This document shows, in pieces, positions 1-7,420 of a stretch of DNA of 64,000 nt; position 1 is the stretch's first letter, and the number at the start of each line of letters is the position of its first letter. The stretch spans positions 1-64,000 of the forward strand of contig JAEWRN010000034.1 of assembly GCA_023460035.1 (NCBI GenBank), written 5' to 3'. The notes under the pieces were generated by a model, which searched no databases, was not told where the DNA came from, and was given only the letters and a program-made list of their open reading frames with translations. Origin of the DNA: Bacillota bacterium (lineage in GTDB: Bacteria > Bacillota > Clostridia > Oscillospirales > Ruminococcaceae). The position numbers were made by a program, and so were the translations under genes.

Positions 1-76
1 CTCAAAAAACTGGCTAACTGGAAATGGAAAACCCGTTTTTCTTGCGCCGTATTCACTATTTTGGGCTTACAACTCA

Positions 77-118
77 CGAAGAACCCGGTTTATGCTTCTG
101 CGTAAACCGGGTTCTTCG
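77..118. terminator. Perfect inverted repeat, likely terminator hairpin
   Basis: A 16-bp perfect stem (77-92 with 103-118) encloses a 10-nt loop. There is no strong T-run on either side, so termination is inferred from stem strength and from its position downstream of znuA on the minus strand. It could serve a gene lying left of the window. Bases 1-76 hold nothing I can recognise. Confidence 0.5.
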
Positions 119-127
119 ACATGCTGA

Positions 128-165
128 GCAAGAACACCCGGCACAAACGTGCCGGGTGTTCTTGC
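128..165. terminator. Terminator hairpin downstream of znuA
   Basis: A 17-bp perfect stem (128-144 with 149-165) with a 4-nt AAAC loop lies 16 bases past the znuA stop codon. It ends in TTCTTGC rather than a long T-run. Its place directly behind the stop makes it the probable transcript end of znuA. Confidence 0.6.
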
Positions 166-180
166 TTTAGTATAACAGGG

Positions 181-1131
181 TTATTTTGTCAGGCTGTCAT
201 AAATTTTAGAAAGGTTGCTTTCCATGCGCTGCAAATAGCTCAAATCATCCTCGGCACTTTCTACGGTGTAAATGGTCTGCACCGTGGCCCCTACTTCGTT
301 TGCCAGCGTGTTAGACACGTCGGGGCTTGCCATTTCTTCGGCAAACACCGTAGTCACATGGTTGGTGCGGCAGTAATCCACCAGTTCGGCCAGCTGCTGG
401 GCGGTGGGTTCGCCTTCGGCAAACACATCCTCCACACTGTTTTGTTCCAGCCCAAAGTCGCGGCACAGGTAACCAAAGGCCGCATGCCCGGTCACAAAGC
501 TTTTGCTTTCCACCATCTTAAATTTTTCGCTGTATTCCTGATACAGCGTGTCTAGCTGGTCAGTATAATCCTGATAATTAGTTTCGTAAAAGCTTTCGTT
601 CGCGGGGTCTGCCTTTACAAAGGCGTTTTTGATGTTTTCCAGCTCGGTTTTGGCACCCGTGATGCTCAGCCAAAGGTGAGGGTCGTATTGGCCGTGTTCC
701 GACACCTCGGCGGGGTCGGTGTTTTCAATGGCATCGGCACCGGCCGAGGCATCCACTGTGATTAGGGCGCTGTTGTTCGCCGCGCTGACTGCTTTTTCAG
801 CCCAAGCCTCCATGCCCAGCCCGTTGTAGATAAACACATCCGCGCCGCTCAAGGCCACAAGGTCCTGCGCTTTGGGCTCAAAGTCGTGCGGCTCCATCCC
901 GTCCGGGATGATGGTAGAAACTTCTACTTTATCTTTGCCGACGGCCTCGGCAAATTCTTTCATGGCGTTAAAGCTGACCGACACGTTCAGTTTTTCGCCA
1001 TTGCCAGCGGCAGAAGACGACACAGAAGACGAACTTGCAGCAGAAGTGCTGCTACCGCCACTGCCGCCGCAGGCGGTAAGGCTTGCTAAAAGGGAAAGGG
1101 CCAACATGGTAGCAATTATTTTTTTTAACAT
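181..1131 (-). CDS. znuA: Zinc (metal) ABC transporter substrate-binding lipoprotein
   Basis: Captures zinc (manganese is possible) outside the membrane and delivers it to the ZnuCB transporter encoded divergently. The 316-residue product has a Lys-rich start, a hydrophobic stretch and a lipobox LTAC with Cys21 as the lipidation site, then a Gly/Ser/Ala tether to about residue 45. Metal-binding histidines typical of cluster A-I binding proteins can be read in EPHDFEP, DPHLWLS and TGHAAFGY, with an acidic ligand expected in FAEEMASPDVS. The long His-rich loop of many ZnuA proteins is absent. The ATG at 1131 follows GGAGG at 1140-1144. Zinc specificity is inferred from the Fur-family regulator and COG0523-like neighbour; manganese cannot be excluded. 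Confidence 0.9.
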   Translation of the reverse strand: MLKKIIATMLALSLLASLTACGGSGGSSTSAASSSSVSSSAAGNGEKLNVSVSFNAMKEFAEAVGKDKVEVSTIIPDGMEPHDFEPKAQDLVALSGADVFIYNGLGMEAWAEKAVSAANNSALITVDASAGADAIENTDPAEVSEHGQYDPHLWLSITGAKTELENIKNAFVKADPANESFYETNYQDYTDQLDTLYQEYSEKFKMVESKSFVTGHAAFGYLCRDFGLEQNSVEDVFAEGEPTAQQLAELVDYCRTNHVTTVFAEEMASPDVSNTLANEVGATVQTIYTVESAEDDLSYLQRMESNLSKIYDSLTK

Positions 1132-1153
1132 GATGAATACCTCCGGGTTTTAC

Positions 1154-1183
1154 TTGCAAATACAACTCATTTGCGTTTATAAT
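1154..1183 (+). promoter_or_regulatory. Promoter of the znuCB-zur operon
   Basis: TTGCAA (1154-1159), an 18-bp spacer and TATAAT (1178-1183). The 19-bp palindrome 1156-1174 fills the space between -35 and -10, the classic position for a repressor. The znuA and znuC promoters overlap back to back. Confidence 0.6.
1156..1174. promoter_or_regulatory. Operator 1, probable Zur site
   Basis: The 19-bp sequence GCAAATACAACTCATTTGC has perfect 6-bp arms (GCAAAT/ATTTGC) around 7 bases. It sits within the znuC promoter and just after the znuA start site. A sister copy lies at 1219-1237. The spacing suits a dimeric Fur-family repressor, and one is encoded in this operon; the assignment is inference. 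Confidence 0.55.
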
Positions 1184-1187
1184 ATGA

Positions 1188-1216
1188 ATGATAATCGCGA
1201 AGAGTGATTTTGTCAA
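1188..1216 (-). promoter_or_regulatory. Promoter of znuA
   Basis: Read on the minus strand, TTGACA (1216-1211), a 17-bp spacer and TATCAT (1193-1188) form a near-consensus sigma-A promoter. The predicted start lies near 1180, about 50 bases before the znuA ATG. Operator 1156-1174 lies just inside the transcript and operator 1219-1237 lies just upstream of the -35. Confidence 0.65.
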
Positions 1217-1218
1217 GT

Positions 1219-1237
1219 GCGAATGAGTTGCATTTGC
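1219..1237. promoter_or_regulatory. Operator 2, probable Zur site
   Basis: GCGAATGAGTTGCATTTGC is the inverted partner of operator 1: positions 1222-1237 match the complement of 1156-1171 at 15 of 16 bases. It abuts the znuA -35 and lies in the znuC 5' leader. Two sites placed symmetrically about divergent promoters suggest joint repression. Confidence 0.5.
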
Positions 1238-1278
1238 ATTTATTTTTTTCGGGCCGCCGGGCCGAAAGGGTGTACAAC

Positions 1279-1968
1279 ATGATTACAGCAAAAGACCTTA
1301 GTTTTTCTTATACGGGTTCGCCCCCGTACGTACTGCACGGGCTGAACCTTGAAATAAATGACGGCGAATATGTCTCTGTCGTAGGCGAAAACGGGTGTGG
1401 TAAAAGCACGCTGATGCGGCTGATTTTAAAATTTTTAAAGCCCACCGGCGGCAGTATTGTCACCAAGGCGACCCGTGTGGGGTATGTGCCCCAAAAAAGT
1501 GATTATTCCAATGCCGGGTTTCCCATCACGGTATACGAGGCGCTGGATTCTTACCGCAAGCTGCTGAAAATACGCGACAAAAGCGTGATAGAAGCGGGGT
1601 TACAACAGGTAGGCATGCAGTCGTTTGCCGGTGCGCTGATGGGCACACTTTCCGGCGGGCAAGGGCAAAAAATTTTAATTGCCCGCGCGCTGATGGGCGC
1701 ACCCGACCTGTTGATTTTAGACGAACCCTCTACCGGTGTGGACATTCAAAGCCAGCAGGAAATTTACGGCTTTTTAAAAGGCATCAACCAAAATAATGGG
1801 ATCACGATTGTTTCGGTAGAGCATAATTTGGACGCTGCGGTGTCAAATTCTACATTAATTTACCATTTAACCGATGGCCATGGGCACCTGTGTTCGCCCA
1901 AAAAGTATGCGCAGGAGTTTTTGGGCGGTAAAAGTGGGCAAGGGGGTATTGGCAATGCTGCAATATAG
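1279..1968 (+). CDS. znuC: Zinc ABC transporter ATP-binding protein
   Basis: Energises zinc import with ZnuB and ZnuA. The 229-residue protein shows Walker A GENGCGKST, signature LSGGQGQK, Walker B LLILDEP and the switch His in SVEHNL, all in the usual order for a metal-type (family 3) ATPase. I chose the ATG at 1279, preceded by AAAGGG at 1265-1270. The frame is open upstream to 1204, but that stretch runs through operator 2 and has no ribosome site. It overlaps znuB by 14 bases, which implies translational coupling. It is divergent from znuA and probably repressed by the operon's own Fur-family regulator. Confidence 0.92.
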   Translation: MITAKDLSFSYTGSPPYVLHGLNLEINDGEYVSVVGENGCGKSTLMRLILKFLKPTGGSIVTKATRVGYVPQKSDYSNAGFPITVYEALDSYRKLLKIRDKSVIEAGLQQVGMQSFAGALMGTLSGGQGQKILIARALMGAPDLLILDEPSTGVDIQSQQEIYGFLKGINQNNGITIVSVEHNLDAAVSNSTLIYHLTDGHGHLCSPKKYAQEFLGGKSGQGGIGNAAI

Positions 1969-2770
1969 CTTTATGCAAAACGCAGTTTTAGTGTCGGTCT
2001 TTATTTCTATTTTGTGCCCCAGCATCGGCATCTTTTTGGTGCTGCGCCGCTATTCCATGATTGGCGACACCCTGTCGCACGCGTCGCTGGCCGGCGTCAC
2101 CATGGGCCTGCTGGCAGGCCAAAATCCCATTTTAGGTGCGTTTGTGTTTACGTCCATCTGCGGTGCGCTGATCGAGTTTTTGCGCAATTACTTTAAAAAA
2201 TACACCGATTTAATTTTGACCATTGTGCTCTCTCTCAGCGTCGGCACCGCCATTACCATCATCAGTTCGGGCAAATTAAAGGCCAATGCCGACTCGTTTT
2301 TGTTTGGCAGCATTCTCACGGTGACCCAGTTTGACATGATTATGGTGCTGGTACTCAGCATTATTTCGGTGCTCACGCTAGTCTTGCTGTATCATCAAAT
2401 GCTGTACATCGCTTATGATGAAGAGGCGGCAAGGGTGGCAGGTGTGCGGGTCAAGCTGATCAACTATGTGTTTTCTATTTTAGTGGCCTCCGCCATTTCG
2501 GTGTCGATTCGCATTGTGGGGGTGCTGGTGCTCAGCTCCATGATTGCGCTGCCGGTAGCCACCGCGCTGCAACTGGGCAAAGGGTTTCGGGTGACACTGA
2601 TTTTTTCGATTGTGTTCAGCATGGTGGATATTATGACGGGGCTTTTTGTCTCGTACTATTTAAACGTTGCCCCCGGTGGGTTTACCGCGCTGGTGTCGGT
2701 TGCGGTGCTGGTAATCGTGCTGGTCGGCAAAGTGGCACAGGCAAAGCTGCGCGCGCGGCGCGCAGCGTGA
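1955..2770 (+). CDS. znuB: Zinc ABC transporter permease
   Basis: Membrane channel of the zinc importer, 271 residues with about eight hydrophobic segments, typical of the ABC-3 permease family. The conserved stretch around RRYSMIGDTLSHASLAG near the N-terminus is the recognisable family motif. The ATG at 1955 lies inside the end of znuC and is preceded by AAGGGGG at 1940-1946. The frame is open further upstream to 1874, but that would overlap znuC by some 95 bases and add a non-hydrophobic segment, so it is rejected. Confidence 0.9.
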   Translation: MLQYSFMQNAVLVSVFISILCPSIGIFLVLRRYSMIGDTLSHASLAGVTMGLLAGQNPILGAFVFTSICGALIEFLRNYFKKYTDLILTIVLSLSVGTAITIISSGKLKANADSFLFGSILTVTQFDMIMVLVLSIISVLTLVLLYHQMLYIAYDEEAARVAGVRVKLINYVFSILVASAISVSIRIVGVLVLSSMIALPVATALQLGKGFRVTLIFSIVFSMVDIMTGLFVSYYLNVAPGGFTALVSVAVLVIVLVGKVAQAKLRARRAA

Positions 2771-2844
2771 AAGGCAACCCGGCCGGGTACAAAAGGCGTT
2801 GCCGGCAAGCAAAAGCTGCCGGCTGATTGAACGAGGTGATTAGA

Positions 2845-3261
2845 TTGACAGAGGAAAAAAGTTGTTGGCCCAAAGGGCTGAAACGCACAAAGCAGCGGGA
2901 AAGCGTGCTTGCCGTGCTGAAAGAGTCGACCCAGCCGATGAGTGCGCAGGAGATTTCTGCCCGCATTAGCAAAGAAGGGGGCGGCGCTTGGCTTTCGACC
3001 GTCTACCGCATTTTGGAGCTGTTTGTCGAAAAAAAGCTGGCCATTAAAACCACTATTATGAATAGTGAGACCGCCGTGTACGAGCTGAACCGCGAGCACC
3101 ACCGCCACTATGCGGTGTGCATTGGGTGTCACAAAATGATCCCGATGGAAAACTGCCCGATGGAGAGCTTTATCCCCAGAATCAAAGACAAAGAATTTCA
3201 GGTGCTTGGCCATAACCTGGAGGTTTACGGCTATTGCAAAGACTGTGCCGCCAAGAAATAA
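2845..3261 (+). CDS. zur: Fur-family metal regulator, probably Zur
   Basis: A 138-residue DNA-binding repressor with an N-terminal winged helix (about residues 10-80; STVYRILELF is the recognition region) and a C-terminal dimer/metal domain. The His cluster REHHRHYAVCIGC supplies regulatory-site ligands, and two CxxC pairs (Cys92/95 and Cys131/134) form the structural zinc site. I chose TTG at 2845 because GAGGTGA at 2833-2839 sits 5 bases before it; the frame is open to another TTG at 2827. Fur, PerR and Zur cannot be separated by sequence alone here. The location inside a znu operon makes Zur the best reading, and the paired operators at 1156 and 1219 are its likely targets. Confidence 0.85.
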   Translation: MTEEKSCWPKGLKRTKQRESVLAVLKESTQPMSAQEISARISKEGGGAWLSTVYRILELFVEKKLAIKTTIMNSETAVYELNREHHRHYAVCIGCHKMIPMENCPMESFIPRIKDKEFQVLGHNLEVYGYCKDCAAKK

Positions 3262-3419
3262 CTGGCGATCTGTATCAATAAAAAGCCGCGGCGGGCAGGG
3301 CCTGCACGCGGTAGCACAAAAGGAAACAGGAATTGTCAACAGGGCAAAGTGAAAGGGGTGGTACCCGCGGCACTGCAGCGGGCAAACAGGCACACAGTTT
3401 TTGTAAAGGAGACGCGCAG

Positions 3420-4994
3420 ATGACAATTCCGGTTTATGTTGTCACCGGCTTTCTTGGTGCCGGCAAGACGACTTTTTTGAACCAATTATTTGATAAAGAA
3501 GAATGGCAGAACATAAAAGTACTGCTGCTGCAATTTGAAGAGGGGGAAGAAGAAGCGGCACCCGTAATCCCCGGTTGTGTGCATCTGCCGCTTGCAGATG
3601 AGCTGCAGCAGCCGGGCGCGATACCGCAAAAAATAGCGCAGGCTTTAGCGCGGCAGCCCTTTGATGAAATATGGGTGGAGTGGAACGGCATGCAGCCCTT
3701 TTCGCTGCTGCAAACCATTTTTTACAATGAAGTATTAGCAACACAGTGCAGCATGAAACGGGTCATGCAGCTTGCCGAGGTGGCGCAGGTACCCGGCCTC
3801 ATAGGCAATACCGGGGCCGCCCTGCCGCAGCAAATTGCAAACAGTGATTTTGTGGTGCTGCGTGGCAGTAACGATGCAGACAGTGGCCAGTACCGCAAAG
3901 CAAAACAACTGTTGCGCGGGCTGAACCCCGGTGTGCCGCTGGTTAAAAACGAGGATTTAAACGGTGTCTACCGCAACTTCTTTGGCAAAAAAATCCCCCC
4001 GCTTGCACCGCTGGCCGCCGGGCTGGCGGCGCTGCTGGCCCTGCTTGCCGCTTTTTGGCTTATCCCGCAGGCAAAAGATACTTCACTCGCTTCGGTGCTT
4101 ACCATTTTTATGGGTATTATGTTGCAGGCCATCCCGTTTTTGACCATCGGGGTGTTACTCTCTTCGGCTATTCAGGTGTTTGTGCCTGCGCGGTGGATTG
4201 AAGAAAAATTCCCAAAATCGCTGGGCCTTGGGGTGTTATTTGCCGTTTTGGCGGGCTTTTTGCTGCCGGTTTGCGACTGCACGTCGATACCGGTATTTCG
4301 CAGCATTGTCAAAAAGGGGGTACCGTTGCCGGTGGCAATTACCTTTGTCACCGTGACGCCGGTCATTAACCCGGTGGTGATTTTGTCTACTTATTACGCC
4401 TTTGGCGGCGACCTTTCGGTGGTGCTGGCGAGGGTTTGCTTTGGCATTATCACGTCTATTCTGGTTTGCATTGCCTTTATTTTATGGCCGACAAAGGGAG
4501 AAATTTTGTCGGGCGGCTCGGTAGACCGCATGATGTGCAGCTGTGGCTATTATGAGCCGCAGAGTGTCAGTGCCGGCGCGGCAGAAAAATGGCGGTTGTT
4601 TTTGCGCCATTCGCAGGCAGAATTTTTTAGCGTGGGCAAGTATCTGGTGCTGGGCACCTTGCTTGCGTCGGTCATACAGGTCGTGGGCGGGGGCATATTC
4701 TTCAATGCGCCCAGCGGCCTTGGGCTTGCGGTCTCTACCGTGCTGCTGATGGGCATGGCGTTCGTGCTGTCGCTTTGCTCGTCGTCTGATGCGGTCATTG
4801 GCCGCAGCCTTGCAAACCAGTTCCCCATGGGGGCCATTATGGGCTTTTTGGTGTTTGGGCCCATGATGGATATTAAAAATGTCATGATGCTTTCATCTGG
4901 GTTTTCAAAGCGTTTTATTGTAAAGTTGACCGCAATCACCTTTACCGCAAGTTTTTTGGTAGTATTTCTGTTTTCCAGTCTGGGGGCGATTTAA
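3420..4994 (+). CDS. Fusion of a G3E/CobW-type P-loop domain with a UPF0718 permease
   Basis: A 524-residue two-part protein. Residues 1 to about 170 begin like a COG0523/CobW metallochaperone GTPase, with P-loop GFLGAGKTT at 10-18. The CxCC metal motif of that family is not visible and the domain is shorter than usual. From about residue 200 the protein is a multi-spanning membrane domain of the UPF0718 (DUF318) permease type, with the signature VCDCTSIPVF and a later MMCSCGYY. The ATG at 3420 follows AAGGAG; the frame is open upstream to 3333 without a better site. It follows zur and is 3 bases from the next gene. Permease/TIGR03943 pairs like ycgR-ycgQ of Bacillus subtilis are known. A role in metal traffic is inferred from context. 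Confidence 0.8.
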   Translation: MTIPVYVVTGFLGAGKTTFLNQLFDKEEWQNIKVLLLQFEEGEEEAAPVIPGCVHLPLADELQQPGAIPQKIAQALARQPFDEIWVEWNGMQPFSLLQTIFYNEVLATQCSMKRVMQLAEVAQVPGLIGNTGAALPQQIANSDFVVLRGSNDADSGQYRKAKQLLRGLNPGVPLVKNEDLNGVYRNFFGKKIPPLAPLAAGLAALLALLAAFWLIPQAKDTSLASVLTIFMGIMLQAIPFLTIGVLLSSAIQVFVPARWIEEKFPKSLGLGVLFAVLAGFLLPVCDCTSIPVFRSIVKKGVPLPVAITFVTVTPVINPVVILSTYYAFGGDLSVVLARVCFGIITSILVCIAFILWPTKGEILSGGSVDRMMCSCGYYEPQSVSAGAAEKWRLFLRHSQAEFFSVGKYLVLGTLLASVIQVVGGGIFFNAPSGLGLAVSTVLLMGMAFVLSLCSSSDAVIGRSLANQFPMGAIMGFLVFGPMMDIKNVMMLSSGFSKRFIVKLTAITFTASFLVVFLFSSLGAI

Positions 4995-4997
4995 ACA

Positions 4998-5819
4998 ATG
5001 AAAAACGCAAACCGAAAACTCAATTTACAGGTGTTGCTGGAGATGGCATGCTGCTTTTTGTTCAGTGCGATGATGGTTTACATGGTGTGGTCAAAGCAGT
5101 ATTTGTATTTTGTCACCCCGCGTATGAAAGGCTATTTGTATTTTGTGGCGGCGGTCATGCTGGTTTGGGGGCTTACCGGCATAAAACGGCTGTTTGAGCC
5201 GCAGCATAAGTTGCGGCTGGTCCACTGTTTTGTGCTGCTGCTGCCCATGGTGCTGCTGCTTTTCCCGCTGGATATCATGAATGTATCAAAAGTATCCTCG
5301 CAATATGTGGGCAAAACGGGCTTTGCGATAACCGCGCAGGCACAGGACACTGCCACCACGACGGTTGTGGGCACCGGCAGCGCCGCCGCCGATGACAGTG
5401 AATCGCAAAATTTACCGGGGCTGGATGTTGCAAATAAGACCATTACGGTGGACGACGACGATTTTTCGATGTGGGTGACAGAGCTTTATGTGCACATGCA
5501 GCAGTACGAAGGGTATACCATTTCAATGACGGGCTACATTTTTAAAGACCCCAATATTCTTGAAGAGGGGCAGTTTGTGCCGGCCCGGCTGATGATGTCC
5601 TGCTGTGTGGCAGACCTGGTACCGTCGGGCATTGTTTGCCTATACAGCAATACGGATATTTTAAAGCAAGATGTCTGGGTAACGGTGGAAGGTACGCTTA
5701 CCGTGGGGGAGCGTGCGGTAGACGGCGTGCAGTCGCAAGAGCCGCAGATTAAAGTGACAAAGCTGGCAGCAGCAAAAGAGGTAAAGGGGTATGTGTACCC
5801 CTATTATATCGACGGCTGA
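4998..5819 (+). CDS. TIGR03943/DUF1980-family membrane protein (YcgQ-like)
   Basis: A 273-residue protein with three hydrophobic segments in the first 100 residues, a Thr/Ala/Ser-rich linker (about 105-135) and an extracytoplasmic C-terminal domain containing SMTGYIFKDP and the Cys-Cys pair in MMSCCVADL. This is the layout of the family that accompanies UPF0718 permeases (YcgR/YcgQ). It starts 3 bases after the permease fusion, so the two are surely co-transcribed and probably act as one membrane unit. Its biochemical role is unknown; its position at the end of the zinc operon points to metal handling. Confidence 0.8.
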   Translation: MKNANRKLNLQVLLEMACCFLFSAMMVYMVWSKQYLYFVTPRMKGYLYFVAAVMLVWGLTGIKRLFEPQHKLRLVHCFVLLLPMVLLLFPLDIMNVSKVSSQYVGKTGFAITAQAQDTATTTVVGTGSAAADDSESQNLPGLDVANKTITVDDDDFSMWVTELYVHMQQYEGYTISMTGYIFKDPNILEEGQFVPARLMMSCCVADLVPSGIVCLYSNTDILKQDVWVTVEGTLTVGERAVDGVQSQEPQIKVTKLAAAKEVKGYVYPYYIDG

Positions 5820-5841
5820 TGCCGCCACAGTGCCATAAAAC

Positions 5842-5868
5842 AAAGCCGCCCACAGGGGCGGCTTTCTC
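5842..5868 (+). terminator. Terminator of the zinc operon
   Basis: A perfect 10-bp stem AAAGCCGCCC/GGGCGGCTTT with a 4-base loop, followed by TCTCAT, 22 bases past the stop codon at 5819. It separates the zinc operon from the next promoter at 5887. Confidence 0.75.
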
Positions 5869-5879
5869 ATAAGCTTAAT

Positions 5880-5915
5880 AGTATAGTTGACTTTACATGT
5901 AAAGTGTACTATACT
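5880..5915. promoter_or_regulatory. 36-bp palindrome over a consensus promoter (autoregulatory operator)
   Basis: The promoter is TTGACT (5887-5892), a 17-bp spacer and TATACT (5910-5915). It lies within a 36-bp palindrome with outer arms AGTATAGT (5880-5887) and ACTATACT (5908-5915) around a perfect 16-bp core ACTTTACATGTAAAGT (5890-5905). Only the two bases on each side between arms and core break the symmetry. A dimeric regulator bound here would block RNA polymerase. The HTH gene directly downstream is the obvious candidate. Confidence 0.7.
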
Positions 5916-5937
5916 ACACACAAAAGGAGGGCTGCAA

Positions 5938-6150
5938 ATGGAAATACTGACAAACCGCGTAAAAGCGATTCGCACAGAACAAGGCCTTTCGCAGGAAAAG
6001 CTGGCACAACTTACCGGGGTGACAAGGCAAACGATTATTTCGCTTGAAAAAGGCAGCTATATCCCGTCTCTGTTGCTGGCCATGCACCTCTCACAGGTGC
6101 TCGGCACACCGATTAACGAAATTTTTTCCATTAAGGGGGATTCATTATGA
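5938..6150 (+). CDS. Small XRE-type HTH regulator
   Basis: A 70-residue stand-alone helix-turn-helix protein of the YozG type. The core TEQGLSQEKLAQLTGVTRQT contains the two DNA-binding helices, followed by the family-typical SLEKGSYIPS and the tail PINEIFS. The ATG at 5938 follows AAAGGAGG. The stop overlaps the ATG of the next gene by 4 bases. Such regulators usually sit beside a small membrane protein and often an ABC transporter, as here. Autoregulation through the 36-bp palindrome 23 bases upstream is likely. Confidence 0.88.
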   Translation: MEILTNRVKAIRTEQGLSQEKLAQLTGVTRQTIISLEKGSYIPSLLLAMHLSQVLGTPINEIFSIKGDSL

Positions 6151-6608
6151 AAAAAACCATCATCCTTTGTACGGGCAACTTTATCCTGTTTTTATTAATT
6201 GGGCTGGCATTTTTATACCCGGCACAGCAGGTGCAACCGCTGCACCCCGGCGTTAGTGCACAGGTGGGGTTAATGCCTGTTTTGTTGTTGGCATACCTGC
6301 TCGTATTTCCGGTGGTGTATCACTTGCTTGCAAAAAAATATCATTGGGGCAAAAATACCGGCACCGAGCTTGCGGCGCAGGATGAGCGCGAACAGCAGGT
6401 TGTGGCGCAGGCCACCAAAGCGGCGTATCAGGTGTTGATTGGCGGTATTCTGGTGGTTGTTGCGGCCCTTGGGGGCCTGCGTTTTTTTGCGCTTTTTACC
6501 GACATGCAGCTTGATTTGTACCAGTGGGCAGTCGCGCTTTTATGTGCGCTGCTGGCAGTGGCAACGGTGGTATATACGGCGGTGTGGTGCAAAGCCTATT
6601 TAAAATAG
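6147..6608 (+). CDS. Small integral membrane protein paired with the HTH regulator
   Basis: A 153-residue protein with four hydrophobic segments (about 4-25, 40-63, 97-118, 128-150) and a charged cytoplasmic loop around AAQDEREQQVVAQATKAAYQ. The DEREQ motif before a third helix recalls the DUF2178-like membrane partners of YozG-type regulators, but I cannot name a family with certainty. It overlaps the regulator by ATGA, so the two are translationally coupled. No function can be assigned; a membrane sensor or anti-regulator role is a guess. Confidence 0.75.
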   Translation: MKKTIILCTGNFILFLLIGLAFLYPAQQVQPLHPGVSAQVGLMPVLLLAYLLVFPVVYHLLAKKYHWGKNTGTELAAQDEREQQVVAQATKAAYQVLIGGILVVVAALGGLRFFALFTDMQLDLYQWAVALLCALLAVATVVYTAVWCKAYLK

Positions 6609-6712
6609 CGGCGCCTGTTGTATGATTTTGCCCGGTGCCCTCGTTTAGTCTAGTAGGGGGCAGTGACAGTGCATTGCCGGCCACCCGGATACCAGAAAAG
6701 TGAGAGGGAAAC

Positions 6713-7420
6713 ATGAAACTATATGTGCAGGGTCTGAAGAAAGATTTTGACGAAAAGCAGGTGCTGAAAGGTGCCAGCTTTTGTTTTGAACAGGGGCATA
6801 TTTACGGGCTGATTGGCCGCAACGGTGCGGGCAAAACAACATTTTTTAACTGCCTGAATGATGATGTGAAGCCGGATGCGGGCAGCTTTGAAGTAGAAGA
6901 AAACGGGCAAACCCGCCCGCTGATGCCGGAGGATATCGGCTATGTACTTTCGACCCCGGTCGTGCCCGAGTTTTTGACGGCGCGTGAATTTTTAAAATTT
7001 TTTTTGGATATCAACCGCAAACAGGTGCCGCAGCCGCAGCCAATTGACGCCTGCCTTGATTTGATGCAGATCGACATGCAAGACAGAGACCTTTTGCTGA
7101 AAGATTATTCGCACGGCATGAAAAACAAGATGCAGATGCTGGTGAACTTTATTGCAAACCCGCCCGTGCTGCTGCTTGACGAGCCGCTGACCTCGTTTGA
7201 TGTGGTGGTGGCGGATGAGATGAAGCAGCTGTTGCGGCAGATGAAAAAAGACCATATTATTATTTTTTCTACCCATATTATGGAGCTTGCGCTGGATTTG
7301 TGCGACGACATTGTCATTTTAAATCAGGGGGTTTTGCAGGAAGTTGGCAAGGAGTCACTGGACAATGCCGAATATAAAGACAAAATTATTGCAGCGCTGA
7401 AAGAGGCCGGCAATGATTGA
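6713..7420 (+). CDS. ABC transporter ATP-binding protein
   Basis: A 235-residue ATPase with Walker A GRNGAGKTT, Walker B VLLLDEP, and a switch His in IFSTHIMEL. The signature is degenerate (YSHGMKNK in place of LSGGQ), common in ABC-2-type exporter ATPases. It starts 104 bases after the membrane protein behind GAGAGGG. Its last 8 bases overlap the large permease that follows. Export rather than import is inferred from the absence of a binding protein and from subfamily appearance. The substrate is unknown. Confidence 0.88.
   Translation: MKLYVQGLKKDFDEKQVLKGASFCFEQGHIYGLIGRNGAGKTTFFNCLNDDVKPDAGSFEVEENGQTRPLMPEDIGYVLSTPVVPEFLTAREFLKFFLDINRKQVPQPQPIDACLDLMQIDMQDRDLLLKDYSHGMKNKMQMLVNFIANPPVLLLDEPLTSFDVVVADEMKQLLRQMKKDHIIIFSTHIMELALDLCDDIVILNQGVLQEVGKESLDNAEYKDKIIAALKEAGND

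Noticed and set aside
3354..3370. T-box-like string AGGGGTGGTACCCGCGG upstream of the G3E-permease gene
   Set aside because: It differs by one inserted base in each half from the T-box core, the intergenic space is only 158 bases, no terminator with T-run follows, and the operon is not an amino-acid gene.
2656..3426. 256-residue minus-strand frame over znuB-zur
   Set aside because: Antisense to two firmly identified genes, without a start signal or recognisable domain.
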